From positions 558,001 through 622,000 of the forward strand of contig NZ_QNRR01000003.1 in assembly GCF_003315205.1 (NCBI RefSeq): a DNA stretch of 64,000 bases. Direction: 5' to 3'. Numbering within the stretch: the stretch's first letter is position 1; each line of letters begins with the position of its first letter. Below, piece after piece: positions 1-8,940 of the stretch. A program made the position numbers and the translations under genes. Under the pieces are notes generated by a model. It made no database searches, was not told where the DNA came from, and saw only the letters and a program-made list of their open reading frames with translations. Source of the DNA: Roseimicrobium gellanilyticum. Lineage in GTDB: Bacteria > Verrucomicrobiota > Verrucomicrobiia > Verrucomicrobiales > Verrucomicrobiaceae.

Positions 1-767
1 GCCTGCACTCGCAGGCCGGGACGGATGGTGCCCTCCTTGTTATCCAGCAACAACCTCACGCGGAAGAGCCCACTGCGGGCATCGACTTCAGGGTCGATGA
101 AATTGACCTTCGCCTTCAAACTCTTCACGTTTGGCATCTCGGGAAACTGCACAGCGAATTCCTGGCCCAGACTGATGGCCGGAAGTTGCGATGCCTCCAG
201 GTGGAAGAGAAGCAGCACCTGATCCGTGGTCATCACTTGCAGGATGGGGTCGTTCTCACTGATGGACTCGCCCGACTCCTTGAACTTCCGCACGACCACG
301 CCGGTGAGCGGGGAGAGGATCTCGCGCTCCGCGAGTTCCGCTTTCGCAATGCTCAGCTCTGCCTGGAGACGTTTCAGCTCCACCTCTTTCGCGAGGGCAT
401 CATCGCGACTCGAGACATTTTGATCAAAGAGACGCTTGGCTGCATTGTAGTCGAACTGCGCCTTGCTGATCATCTGCTCGTACCGTTCCACGGCGAGCTG
501 CTGCTTCTCCGATTGAAGATTGACCAGAGGCTGCCCCTCCTTGATTCGGTCCCCTTCTTCCACCTGGATCTTGCGGATGATTTCGCGGATGGAAGCGCTG
601 ATGGTCACAGCACGAAAGGGTTTCACGACACCCTCGCTGAGTGCGGGCGCATCTGCTGCGTCTCCGAAAGGCGCCATGCAACAGGTCGCGACCACCAGCA
701 GCGCCAGCACACCCCGGCTCCGTGGCCGCTGCATGATTGGGCGAACTGGCAGGGGAATCTCAGGCAT
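1..767 (-). CDS. HlyD-family efflux periplasmic adaptor (partial, cut by window edge)
   Basis: Reading the minus strand gives an open frame that runs off the left edge. It starts with an N-terminal hydrophobic segment (LALLVVATCCMAPFGDA). A lipoyl/barrel-sandwich half motif follows (VEEGDRIKEGQPLVNL), then a charged coiled-coil hairpin, then the second half (ILSPLTGVVVRKFKESGE). This is the membrane-fusion protein of an RND or type I tripartite pump, linking an inner-membrane transporter to an outer-membrane TolC. It lies 20 bases downstream of a TolC-type gene on the same strand, so the two probably form an operon. The start is either the ATG at 767 or the in-frame ATG at 734; neither has a strong ribosome binding site. 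The C-terminus and any pump gene lie outside the window. Confidence 0.85.
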   Translation of the reverse strand, partial: MPEIPLPVRPIMQRPRSRGVLALLVVATCCMAPFGDAADAPALSEGVVKPFRAVTISASIREIIRKIQVEEGDRIKEGQPLVNLQSEKQQLAVERYEQMISKAQFDYNAAKRLFDQNVSSRDDALAKEVELKRLQAELSIAKAELAEREILSPLTGVVVRKFKESGESISENDPILQVMTTDQVLLLFHLEASQLPAISLGQEFAVQFPEMPNVKSLKAKVNFIDPEVDARSGLFRVRLLLDNKEGTIRPGLRVQ

Positions 768-787
768 GTGTTACGGACTCGACTGGC

Positions 788-2428
788 TTATTTCTGGGAC
801 GGCACGGCACGCGCCTCTTTGTCATCGCTTTCCACGACAATGCCCTGCTTCTCCAACATCTGGCCCGTCACCAGCCAGAGATCCACTTGATCCTTGTTGA
901 GGTCCGCGAGGGCAGCCAGTTCGCGGCTGCGAGTCTGGGAATACTCCTCCTGATACTGCAGCACCTGATAGCTCGTGGACACGCCCTCGGCGAGTTTCTT
1001 CACTTCACCCTCCATGGTCTGGAAGGCGACCTCGCGGCTCTTGCGAGCGGAGACCAGACGTTGACGATCCATTTCGATGCGGCTCAACACCGTATCCAGT
1101 TCCAGGGAGATTTGGGCCTTCACCCGATCCACATCAATAATCGCCTGTGTCTCCTGGTGCGCCGCGAGGCGGGCCTGCGAACGGTTGCGCTTGAAGCCCA
1201 GCGGCACGGAGAATGTCACGCCCACCGTCCACTCTGGACCTTGTCCATCCAACGCCCTGTCATAGGATCGACCGGTGCCGCCAGCGAGACCATGCACCCC
1301 GGCGCTGGCGATGAGGTCCAGGCGCGGACGGGATTGATTTTCCGCAAGCAAGGTCTGGTGCCGGCGCTGGTCCACAATCTCCATCGCCTGGAGGATGTCA
1401 TACCGGGCCGCAGACGCCTTGCCCAGCAACTCTTCGCGGGAGGAAACTTCTACCGAGTCCTTCAGTCGATCGGCAGGACGGATTCTCAAGCTCTTCGCGG
1501 CATCCGTACCCTTCTTGAAAAGAACCTGCAGAGTATTCTGGCGCTCGATGTACTGGGTCTCTGCGAGCAATGCTCCGTCCTTGCGCTCATACACAGCGGC
1601 CTCCGCGGCGAGTACGTCATTTGGCTGAATCACACCCTGCTCGCTCCGCTTCTTGTTATCACTGTACAGCTTCTGCGCCAGTTCGATGGAGTCACGTTGC
1701 ACCGCCATGTTCTCGTACGTAAAGATGACATCGTAGTAGAGCTTCATGGCATTTCCTACCGTGGCAGCCGTCCGGGAGCGCCACTCCAAATCCGCCACGC
1801 GCATGTTAGATTTGGCAATCCTCAACTCGGCCAGGTTCGCCGTGGAGCCAAAGTCCTTCAAAAGGGGTTGGGTCAACGTCAGACCGGAAAACGTTTCGTA
1901 CTCCGGATTGAAGAGCCCGGGCGGCATGTTGCGATTCAGCGTGTTGTCCAGCACGCGAAGACTGCTGCCCAGTTCGAGGGTGGTGCCCCACGGGACCTTC
2001 TGCACCACGGCAAGTTTTGCCACGTGATTGCGCTGCTCAAAAATCGACGGCTCCGTCAGGAATGGCGTCGAGAGACCCGTCTGCGAAGCGATGACCTCAG
2101 GCGTGGCGGCACCACCACCCGTGGCCACGTAGTCCTGCGCGTTCTGCGGAGTGTCGATGAACTGATAGGCATAGGCGCCCTCCAACTTTGGATCGAATGT
2201 CGCCCGGGCAATGTTCGCGCGCTCCAGCTCAATGACCTTGTTCAGATTCTGTACGGCGATGTCGTGATTGTTCTCCAAGGCCAATGCCACCACCTGTTTC
2301 AGCGTCATGTGCTCGACGGCAGGCTCAGCATGAACTTCCACACCAAACATAATTGCCACAGCGACTACTGCGTGCGGGATGGAGAAATGATAGAAAGAAG
2401 GCCTCACTGAAACACAAGACTGTTTCAT
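788..2428 (-). CDS. TolC-family outer-membrane efflux protein
   Basis: The 546-residue product begins with a signal-like hydrophobic segment (about residues 18-36) and has the duplicated helical organisation of the outer membrane efflux family. It includes the typical LTQPLLKDFG turn near the middle and long amphipathic helices rich in Ala, Leu, Glu and Arg. In this family a trimer forms an outer-membrane barrel with a periplasmic alpha-tunnel that docks to HlyD-type adaptors. The adaptor gene follows directly on the same strand. No inner-membrane pump gene is visible, so the substrate is unknown. The start at 2428 gives a sensible leader, although no Shine-Dalgarno sequence is apparent. Confidence 0.9.
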   Translation of the reverse strand: MKQSCVSVRPSFYHFSIPHAVVAVAIMFGVEVHAEPAVEHMTLKQVVALALENNHDIAVQNLNKVIELERANIARATFDPKLEGAYAYQFIDTPQNAQDYVATGGGAATPEVIASQTGLSTPFLTEPSIFEQRNHVAKLAVVQKVPWGTTLELGSSLRVLDNTLNRNMPPGLFNPEYETFSGLTLTQPLLKDFGSTANLAELRIAKSNMRVADLEWRSRTAATVGNAMKLYYDVIFTYENMAVQRDSIELAQKLYSDNKKRSEQGVIQPNDVLAAEAAVYERKDGALLAETQYIERQNTLQVLFKKGTDAAKSLRIRPADRLKDSVEVSSREELLGKASAARYDILQAMEIVDQRRHQTLLAENQSRPRLDLIASAGVHGLAGGTGRSYDRALDGQGPEWTVGVTFSVPLGFKRNRSQARLAAHQETQAIIDVDRVKAQISLELDTVLSRIEMDRQRLVSARKSREVAFQTMEGEVKKLAEGVSTSYQVLQYQEEYSQTRSRELAALADLNKDQVDLWLVTGQMLEKQGIVVESDDKEARAVPSQK

Positions 2429-2632
2429 ATGTACAGATTATCTAGAACGGTCAACCGTCCTTCTACTTAGCAGGCCCTCGTGCAAAAAGTCGAGGACGTT
2501 TTCTCTGCAATTTGGTTGAAAGGTGAGAATGTCACCTGGATCAAGCAATGGTAGGCAAATGCACCCGCACTTTTGGTGAAGTACGCCTTTTTGTTTTACC
2601 AGAGATCCGTGTTTCTCAGTGATGTGCCCGCG

Positions 2633-4378
2633 TCACTTGGCCACCTTGGTGACCGTCACGGACTGGAGGTAGTATTTGTTGTACTGGTTGCCGTCCGACT
2701 CGAGGGCAAAGTTGTAGCCCCAGTAGTTCACAAACTGCGCATCGTCGATCTTCCAGCGCACGGTGTGCCACTCCTTGTTGTCTGGAACGGTATACCAACC
2801 TGCCTTGGCAGTTTTCAGTCCACGGGTGGACTCATACACGAGCTTGAATCCCGCGTTGTCATTCGCCTCATTGCGGCGCACGACCGCGGTGATCTCAATG
2901 GGCGTGGTGGTGTAGGACAAGAACTGCGGATCGACGATGAAGATGTTTCCTCCGGGAACATTGCCGGCACGCGCCGAGCCGCCGTAGGCCACAACCGCCC
3001 CGGCGACGGATTCTCCCGAGAAGGTATGCAATCCCTTTTCGATAGGCCGCCCCTCACCATCCATGGTGATGGATACGGACCGGGCTTCGGCGTAGTCACC
3101 GCCCCAGGGGAGCGGCTTCCCCTTGCTTTCTCGTGCTTCTTTGAGAGTCGCCTCCGGTACATCCAGCACGAGCACAGGTGCCACAGACAAGCTGAGCTTG
3201 TCCGCACGCGTGATTTGGCCCGTCAGCGGATCCACCACCTCCAGTTCCTTGCCAAACTGAAGGTCCGCCGCGTTTGCCTGGCGGGCCCAAGTCACCAGCA
3301 CCGTACCCTTCGCCCCCTGAAACACGAAGCCATAGTGTTTCTCCTGGTAGATCACCCAGCCAAGGTACTCCGGATGCTGGCCAAGATGACGGATCATCTG
3401 CCCCATGGCTGTGTAGGAGGGACGCTCGACACCTTTGCGATCCAGCAGTCCCAACGGGCCACTGTCTCCATCCATGCCCTCGAACCACTGGATGCACGCC
3501 ACCCCTTGCGCGATGCCCATGGTGTACGCTTTCACCAAAGCGTGGGCCTGCACGTCCGCGCCTTTCTTCACATCACATCCCAGCTCCGTGAATACGATGG
3601 GTACATGCATCTTCTCCGGGTTCCGGACAGCAAGCATCTTGCGCACCGTGGGCACGATGTTCATGAAGACGGCTTCGGTACCGGCATTGTCCGCGATGCC
3701 ATTCAGCACTTCATAGGGATGCAGAGTGATGTAGTCGAAGTGATCCTTTGCTCCCGCCTGGATGGCTTGATCGAGGTAGTTCACGTGCACTGATTTCGCG
3801 GCGATGCCAATCAAGCTCTCGGAGTCCGCCGACTTTGCCGCCTTGTAAGTGGCCACCACGAGCTTTGCGTAGTCCGCCGGCGTTTGGTCGCGACCGGTGC
3901 CATTTGGCGGCTCATTCCACACCTCCCAACGCTTCACGCGTTCCTTCGAATGCCCCACGAGCGCGGCAACATATCTTGACCACGCCGGCAGATTGTTGAC
4001 TGGCAGGGTGCCAGGTTTGTCCAGCGTGTTCCACTTCACGCCGCCGTTGAGCAGCCCACCCACCACGAAGCCATGCTCGTTGAGATACTGTAGCTGGGCA
4101 TCCAGAGCCTTCCAATCCCACCTTCCCTCCTCCGGTTCCACCTGCGACCACCCCGTGGGCAGTGCCCGGTAGTACTTCAACCCAATCGCCTGCATCTGCG
4201 GCACCCACCGCTCCGCGTCCTGCACCGAGCGATTGTTGATGTGGCAGCTCCCAATGCCAAAGGGACCGAGGGCGGTGGGGTCCAATGCCTCTTCTGCGCA
4301 CAAAAGTGCTCCGGGCGCCGAGTTAATGACAAGGATAGCAGCCAATGCGCCACGGAGAAAGCAGGAGGAAAGAATCAT
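2633..4378 (-). CDS. secreted glycoside hydrolase, clan GH-A-like (GH39/GH5 type)
   Basis: The ATG at 4378 gives a 581-residue protein. It is preceded by GGAACC and begins directly with a signal peptide (ILSSCFLRGALAAILVINS...); longer in-frame starts would add about 30 residues before the leader. The catalytic half is a TIM-barrel-like domain. WEVWNEPPNG carries the likely acid/base Glu (about residue 156), and PIVFTELGCD carries the likely nucleophile (about residue 265), the pattern of clan GH-A retaining hydrolases. The C-terminal third looks like a beta-sandwich or carbohydrate-binding domain. It probably acts in the periplasm or outside the cell on polysaccharide; the substrate cannot be read from sequence. 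The gene stands alone on its strand. Confidence 0.8.
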   Translation of the reverse strand: MILSSCFLRGALAAILVINSAPGALLCAEEALDPTALGPFGIGSCHINNRSVQDAERWVPQMQAIGLKYYRALPTGWSQVEPEEGRWDWKALDAQLQYLNEHGFVVGGLLNGGVKWNTLDKPGTLPVNNLPAWSRYVAALVGHSKERVKRWEVWNEPPNGTGRDQTPADYAKLVVATYKAAKSADSESLIGIAAKSVHVNYLDQAIQAGAKDHFDYITLHPYEVLNGIADNAGTEAVFMNIVPTVRKMLAVRNPEKMHVPIVFTELGCDVKKGADVQAHALVKAYTMGIAQGVACIQWFEGMDGDSGPLGLLDRKGVERPSYTAMGQMIRHLGQHPEYLGWVIYQEKHYGFVFQGAKGTVLVTWARQANAADLQFGKELEVVDPLTGQITRADKLSLSVAPVLVLDVPEATLKEARESKGKPLPWGGDYAEARSVSITMDGEGRPIEKGLHTFSGESVAGAVVAYGGSARAGNVPGGNIFIVDPQFLSYTTTPIEITAVVRRNEANDNAGFKLVYESTRGLKTAKAGWYTVPDNKEWHTVRWKIDDAQFVNYWGYNFALESDGNQYNKYYLQSVTVTKVAK

Positions 4379-4533
4379 CGCGGTTCCGTTTTCACGAAGC
4401 ATAGCGAAGCCGGTGCCGGCAATGCAACTCTGCTGCTCCGCTCTGTGGAGCTCAAGGCTCGTGATCACAAGCCAGCCGAGTTGACCTCAGCCTTCGCAAC
4501 AGTCAGCGGCCTTCTTGGCATCGCTGAAAAACA

Positions 4534-4608
4534 TGGTGGGTTCGGTGGGGGTCGAACCCACGACCAAGAGATTAAGAGTCTCCTGCTCTACCACTGAGCT
4601 ACAAACCC
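4534..4608 (-). tRNA. tRNA-Lys (anticodon CTT)
   Basis: The minus strand folds as a full cloverleaf. The acceptor arm GGGTTTG pairs with CGAACCC, with TA at positions 8-9. The D arm is GCTCAGTGGTAGAGC. The anticodon stem GGAGA/TCTCT encloses the loop CTCTTAA with anticodon CTT (complement of 4574-4576). The T arm GTGGG-TTCGACC-CCCAC follows, then discriminator A and an encoded CCA. It decodes AAG (lysine). Confidence 0.97.
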
Positions 4609-4701
4609 ATGTGCGAGGGTTGAGAACCTGCCTGAACCTGCCAAAAATGCAAGCTGAATGAGACCAGAATTTCACTTTCTGGGCTCTTTTTCTTCTCCGT
4701 C

Positions 4702-5064
4702 TTACGCGGCGAAGCTTTCCCCACAAGAGCACGTCACAATGGCGTTCGGATTCTTCACCTTGAAACCCTCGCTCTGGAGATCGTCGCTGTAGTCCAGTTC
4801 GCTGCCGGAGACGAACAGGGCGCTCTTGGGATCAATGACCACGCGAACTTCGTTGGAGACGACCATGATGTCCCGGTTGGCCGGGCCATCCACGAGATCC
4901 ATCTTGTACTGGAGCCCCGAGCAGCCCCCTCCCACCACGGCAATACGCAATGCGCCATGCTCGGCCCGGCCCTGCTTCTTCAGCAGGCCCAGGAGGCGGT
5001 TCGAGGCGCCGGGAAGCACTTTGATCAGCTTCTCATTGCCCAGCTTGTAGGTGGGTTCACTCAT
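4702..5064 (-). CDS. HesB/IscA-type iron-sulfur cluster assembly protein
   Basis: This 120-residue A-type Fe-S carrier shows the three conserved cysteines of the family. One lies in VGGGCSGLQYKM and two in the C-terminal CSCGESF motif, which together can hold a transient 2Fe-2S or 4Fe-4S cluster for delivery to apoproteins. The length is typical of IscA, SufA or ErpA. No isc or suf operon genes are adjacent, so the specific paralogue cannot be assigned. The start at 5064 is the only sensible ATG. It lies just upstream of the tRNA-Lys gene on the same strand. Confidence 0.93.
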   Translation of the reverse strand: MSEPTYKLGNEKLIKVLPGASNRLLGLLKKQGRAEHGALRIAVVGGGCSGLQYKMDLVDGPANRDIMVVSNEVRVVIDPKSALFVSGSELDYSDDLQSEGFKVKNPNAIVTCSCGESFAA

Positions 5065-5168
5065 TCAAAAACGGTTCTGGAATCTCAAGCCCTATCCCCC
5101 CTGTCCCAAGATGCAAAAATGGCAACCAGGAACTAAGAATCACGAACTCGAAGCTCAACCATATACCC

Positions 5169-7175
5169 CTACGCCTCGCTCATCAATTGCCGACGCATCG
5201 CAGCCATGAAATCGGTGGCGTCGTCCTTGTCCAGATCCTCATTCATGTAAGCGGCGTGGTCGAACTCCTCCACGTACTGGCGATCCAGTTCCTGAAGGAA
5301 GCTGCTGGCCATGCAGGTCTGCTTCTGGCCCCACTTCACACGGTAACGGCAGTGGCTGATGGTCAGCTTGCGCATGGCACGGGTGATGCCCACGTAGAAG
5401 AGGCGGCGCTCCTCGTCCTTGCGATTCTCATCAATGGACCGCTTGTGTGGAAGGATGCCCTCCTCCATGCCGGGGAGCCACACATAGGGGAACTCCAGCC
5501 CCTTGGAGGCGTGCAGGGTGATCAAGCACACACCCGTTTTCTTGGTGATGTCCTCCTTCTCCTCACGATCGTCGTTGAGGCTCGTCTCATCGAGGAACCC
5601 CTGCAGACCTTCGCCCTTCGCGCGCTCGTCATAGCCGGTGAGTGACTGCATGAGCATCTTCACACCGTTCTTCCACGTCTCAAAATCTTCCGGCGTCTTT
5701 GCCTGCTTCTCCAGGTACTCCATGTACCGGATCTCCGCGATAAACTTTTCCGCCAGCGGTTGCAGCGGTTGCAGCGGTTGGTGGGCCTGGCCGCGGAAGC
5801 TTTCCATGGTCTCGACGAAGCCATTGATCACCACCTGCAGGCGCTGCGAGATGTTCTCCAAAAACTCCGGATCCTTCAGCGCGGCGAAGACACTCGTCCG
5901 CTTCTTGATGGAATGCTCGCGAGCCAACTCCGCCGTAGCAGCACCGATGCCGCGCGTGGGCGTATTTAGAATGCGCTGCAAGCTCACGTCATCGTCCGGA
6001 TTCGCCAGCACCGTGAGGTAGGCCAGAATATCCTTCACCTCACGACGATCAAAGAAGCTGCGGGCACCGATGATGCGGTAGGGAATCTTGCGTTTGCGGA
6101 ATTCACCTTCCAGCACGCGGCTCTGCTCATTCGTGCGGAAGAGCACCGCCATGTCATCCCACTTCTCACCCTTGGTCTGCGCGTCCGTCATCTCATCAGC
6201 AATGAGCGCGGCTTCTTCCTTTTCATCTTCCGTCACCACGAGACGAACGGGATCCTGGCCGGCATTGCGGCTCCAGAGGGACTTGTCGCGACGCCCTACG
6301 TTGTTGCGAATGAGGCTGTTTGCCGTGTGCAGAATGGGCGTGGTACTGCGGTAGTTCTCCTCCAGCTTGATGATCTTCGGATCAGGGAAGAAGGACTCGT
6401 ACTCGTTGATGTTGGTGATATCCGCGCCACGCCATCCGTAGATACTCTGGTCATCATCACCCACCACGCAGATGTTGTGGGGAGGCGGCACCAGCGCACG
6501 CAGGAGACGCATCTGCAGCGTGTTGGTGTCCTGGAATTCATCCACCATCACGTAGCGCAGTTTGCCCTGCACGGCCTCGCGCACTTCCGGATGATCCTCC
6601 AGCAGCTTCACGCCATTGAGCAGAAGGTCATCGAAGTCCATCGCGTTCATCGCACGCAACTCGTCGGTATAGAGCTGCTGCAAGGCGCCATCCACCGTCT
6701 GCATGGGATCACCCAGGCTCTCACCGGCATTCTTCGCCTTGCTGATGCGGCTGAGCGCCATGCTGGGGTCGTAGTTCTCCTCCTTCACCAGCAGGCGCGC
6801 GAGAATCTTCTTCACCAGGCTGATCTGTTCACCCTGGCTGTAGATGGTGAAATTGTTCTTGTAACCCAGGGCTTCAGCGTGCTGCCGGAGCAAGCGCATG
6901 CAGAAGGCATGGAATGTGCCCAGCGTCAGCTTCTTCGCCTTTTCCTTGCCGAGGATTTCGGTGATGCGCTCTCGCATTTCACTCGCGGCCTTGTTCGTGA
7001 AGGTCACGGACACGATGTTCTCAGGCGAAATGCCCTGGTCCACCATGTTGGCGATGCGCATGGTAATCACACGCGTTTTGCCGGTGCCAGCCCCGGCGAG
7101 AATCAAGACGGGACCATGAATGGTCTGGACAGCATCACGTTGCTGGAGGTTGAGAAGAGCGAAGGAAAACGACAT
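5169..7175 (-). CDS. UvrD/PcrA/Rep-family ATP-dependent DNA helicase
   Basis: This is a 668-residue superfamily 1A 3'-5' helicase. The motifs are in order: Q motif near the N-terminus (LNLQQRDAV), Walker A (LAGAGTGKTRVIT), motif II (VDEFQDTNTLQ), motif III (GDDDQSIYGWRGAD), motif IV region (LEENYRSTTPIL), motif V (TLHASKGLEFPYVWLPG) and motif VI (YVGITRAMRKL). The family unwinds DNA in repair and replication restart and removes RecA filaments. The length is near that of Rep/PcrA; the C-terminal region ends acidic rather than with a long PcrA tail, so it is left unnamed. It is transcribed alone. Confidence 0.95.
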   Translation of the reverse strand: MSFSFALLNLQQRDAVQTIHGPVLILAGAGTGKTRVITMRIANMVDQGISPENIVSVTFTNKAASEMRERITEILGKEKAKKLTLGTFHAFCMRLLRQHAEALGYKNNFTIYSQGEQISLVKKILARLLVKEENYDPSMALSRISKAKNAGESLGDPMQTVDGALQQLYTDELRAMNAMDFDDLLLNGVKLLEDHPEVREAVQGKLRYVMVDEFQDTNTLQMRLLRALVPPPHNICVVGDDDQSIYGWRGADITNINEYESFFPDPKIIKLEENYRSTTPILHTANSLIRNNVGRRDKSLWSRNAGQDPVRLVVTEDEKEEAALIADEMTDAQTKGEKWDDMAVLFRTNEQSRVLEGEFRKRKIPYRIIGARSFFDRREVKDILAYLTVLANPDDDVSLQRILNTPTRGIGAATAELAREHSIKKRTSVFAALKDPEFLENISQRLQVVINGFVETMESFRGQAHQPLQPLQPLAEKFIAEIRYMEYLEKQAKTPEDFETWKNGVKMLMQSLTGYDERAKGEGLQGFLDETSLNDDREEKEDITKKTGVCLITLHASKGLEFPYVWLPGMEEGILPHKRSIDENRKDEERRLFYVGITRAMRKLTISHCRYRVKWGQKQTCMASSFLQELDRQYVEEFDHAAYMNEDLDKDDATDFMAAMRRQLMSEA

Positions 7176-7364
7176 CGAAATTCAGCGATCCACAGTCCCG
7201 GAAAACGGGCGTGCTCATACGCTGATCGACGCTTCAAAACAAGTGATTGCCTCAAGAAAGTAATTCACCGGAATCCCTGTGAACAACGCATCATGTTCAC
7301 CGCGAGGAATGGGCTCACCAGCCCACCCTTCCAGCATTCCTGTCCTCCGCCATCCCGTGGACAC

Positions 7365-8822
7365 TCAACCCACCGGCAGCCCGCTCTCGCGCCAGTTGTT
7401 CAGCACTTCCGGCAGCAGCAGATGTTCTTCTGCCTGGATGCGGTAGAAGACATCGTCCGCCGTATCACCGATGTGGATCGGCACCTTGGCCTGCGCCAGG
7501 ACTCTTCCACCATCCACTTCTGCATTTACGAGATGCACGGTGCAGCCGGTTTCCACTTCCCCTTCTTCCAACGCCTGCACCCAGGCAGCCTTGCCTTTGA
7601 ACTTGGGAAGCAATGAAGGATGGATGTTCACGATGCGATCCTTGTACCCGGAGAGAAGTGGATCTTTAATCACCCGCATGAAGCCGGTGAGGACCACCAC
7701 CTGCACCTCGTGTGCCTTGAGCTGCTCGTAGATTTCCTCCTGCGCCTCGATCGGAAGCACCCTGGCATTCGGACCGGGATCTACAAACACACGAGACAGG
7801 CCTGACTCACGCGCCTTGGCGAGAAGACGTGAGCCCTCCACATCCGAAATCACCACGGCGATTTCCGCATTCAGGCGGCCGTCATCAATGGCACGCTGGA
7901 TGGCCTCGAAGTTGGTTCCCTGACCACTCCCCAACACGCCAATGCGGAGGGGCAAAACTCTCGGCGAGAGAGGCACCGCGCCCGTCGCCCGGGATTGGAT
8001 GGAGAGCGTCTCCTCCCGAGGTGCAATGGTAGTCGTGATGACTCTGGGAATGCCCTGCGTCACCGTGGCAGGCTTGCGCGGCTCCACCGGCGGAATGCTC
8101 TGGGTATTCGTCTTCCTGATTTCAGAAAGTGGAAGCGGAATGCTCTGTGTGACGACCTTTCCGGGCTCCTGCAAAACGGCGACAGCGGCTGCCGCGGGCT
8201 CGGGAGCCGTTGGCTCAAGCTCGGGGGCAGGAACGGATGCAGCCGCTGGAAGCGGAACTGAAACGGGAACAGGCGCATCATCCGCAGCGGCAGCCACGGG
8301 CGGTGTGTTTTTGGGAGGAGCAGGCACAGGAGCATCCTCACCGGCACGCATGCGCCCGATGGTGTTCGTGGTGGATCTACCCGGCACAAGCGGCAGCAGG
8401 CAGATGGTGGATCCTGCCTTGATGAGAGCTTCGCGCTCACCGGCGTCGAGCGTCTCCAGGGTATAGTCTCCACCCTTGGCATACACATGCGGGCGAATGA
8501 TCTCGATGAGCTTCGTCACGCGGGGATCATCAAAGATCACCACGCCATTCACGCTCTGGAGAGCCATGAGGATTTCCGCGCGATCTTCCTGGTGGTTGAT
8601 CGGCCGTGCCTCCCCCTTCAACGCACGTACCGAGGCGTCAGAATTCAGCGCCACCACCAGGCCATCCCCCAATGCGCGAGCCTGCCTCAGGTAGCGCACA
8701 TGACCGGCATGCAGGAGATCGAAGCATCCGTTGGTGAAGACCAGTTTCCTTCCCTCCGCATCGAGCTGATCTCGAAAGTCGCGGACGGCTTCCGCGGTGG
8801 TGATCCAGGAATCTTGGGACAT
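7365..8822 (-). CDS. fusion: HldE/RfaE2-like cytidylyltransferase-fold domain plus PurN-like glycinamide ribonucleotide formyltransferase
   Basis: This 485-residue protein joins two enzymes. Residues 1-160 are an RfaE domain-II nucleotidyltransferase with TNGCFDLLHAGHV and GRSTTNTI motifs; in its family it adenylylates D-glycero-beta-D-manno-heptose 1-phosphate for LPS core synthesis. Residues 161-290 form a Pro/Ala-rich linker with three TQSIP/TQGIP repeats. Residues 291-485 are a PurN-like domain (GVLGSGQGTNF, NIHPSLLPKF with Asn399 and His401, and VDGG with Asp437), which formylates GAR in purine synthesis with 10-formyl-THF. The frame is open throughout, so this is a true fusion as sequenced. 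An alternative is that the C-terminal part formylates another amine, since sugar formyltransferases share this fold. No hldA or pur genes are adjacent. Confidence 0.85.
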   Translation of the reverse strand: MSQDSWITTAEAVRDFRDQLDAEGRKLVFTNGCFDLLHAGHVRYLRQARALGDGLVVALNSDASVRALKGEARPINHQEDRAEILMALQSVNGVVIFDDPRVTKLIEIIRPHVYAKGGDYTLETLDAGEREALIKAGSTICLLPLVPGRSTTNTIGRMRAGEDAPVPAPPKNTPPVAAAADDAPVPVSVPLPAAASVPAPELEPTAPEPAAAAVAVLQEPGKVVTQSIPLPLSEIRKTNTQSIPPVEPRKPATVTQGIPRVITTTIAPREETLSIQSRATGAVPLSPRVLPLRIGVLGSGQGTNFEAIQRAIDDGRLNAEIAVVISDVEGSRLLAKARESGLSRVFVDPGPNARVLPIEAQEEIYEQLKAHEVQVVVLTGFMRVIKDPLLSGYKDRIVNIHPSLLPKFKGKAAWVQALEEGEVETGCTVHLVNAEVDGGRVLAQAKVPIHIGDTADDVFYRIQAEEHLLLPEVLNNWRESGLPVG

Positions 8823-8940
8823 GGGGCTGATGAAAATGGAAGCGCGGGATTTCCCGAAATGGGCTGACTCACTAAGCGAACGGAGACGGAGCCCCGTGGC
8901 AACAAAAATATTCCTCAGGTATCGCAGATCCCGCGTCCGC

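Noticed and set aside
2573-3793. Long plus-strand frame opposite the glycoside hydrolase
   Set aside because: It is the antisense shadow of a gene with clear catalytic motifs; its composition is rich in His and Arg as usual for such shadows. The same holds for many other long antisense frames (for example 24215-26167 and 32526-34181).
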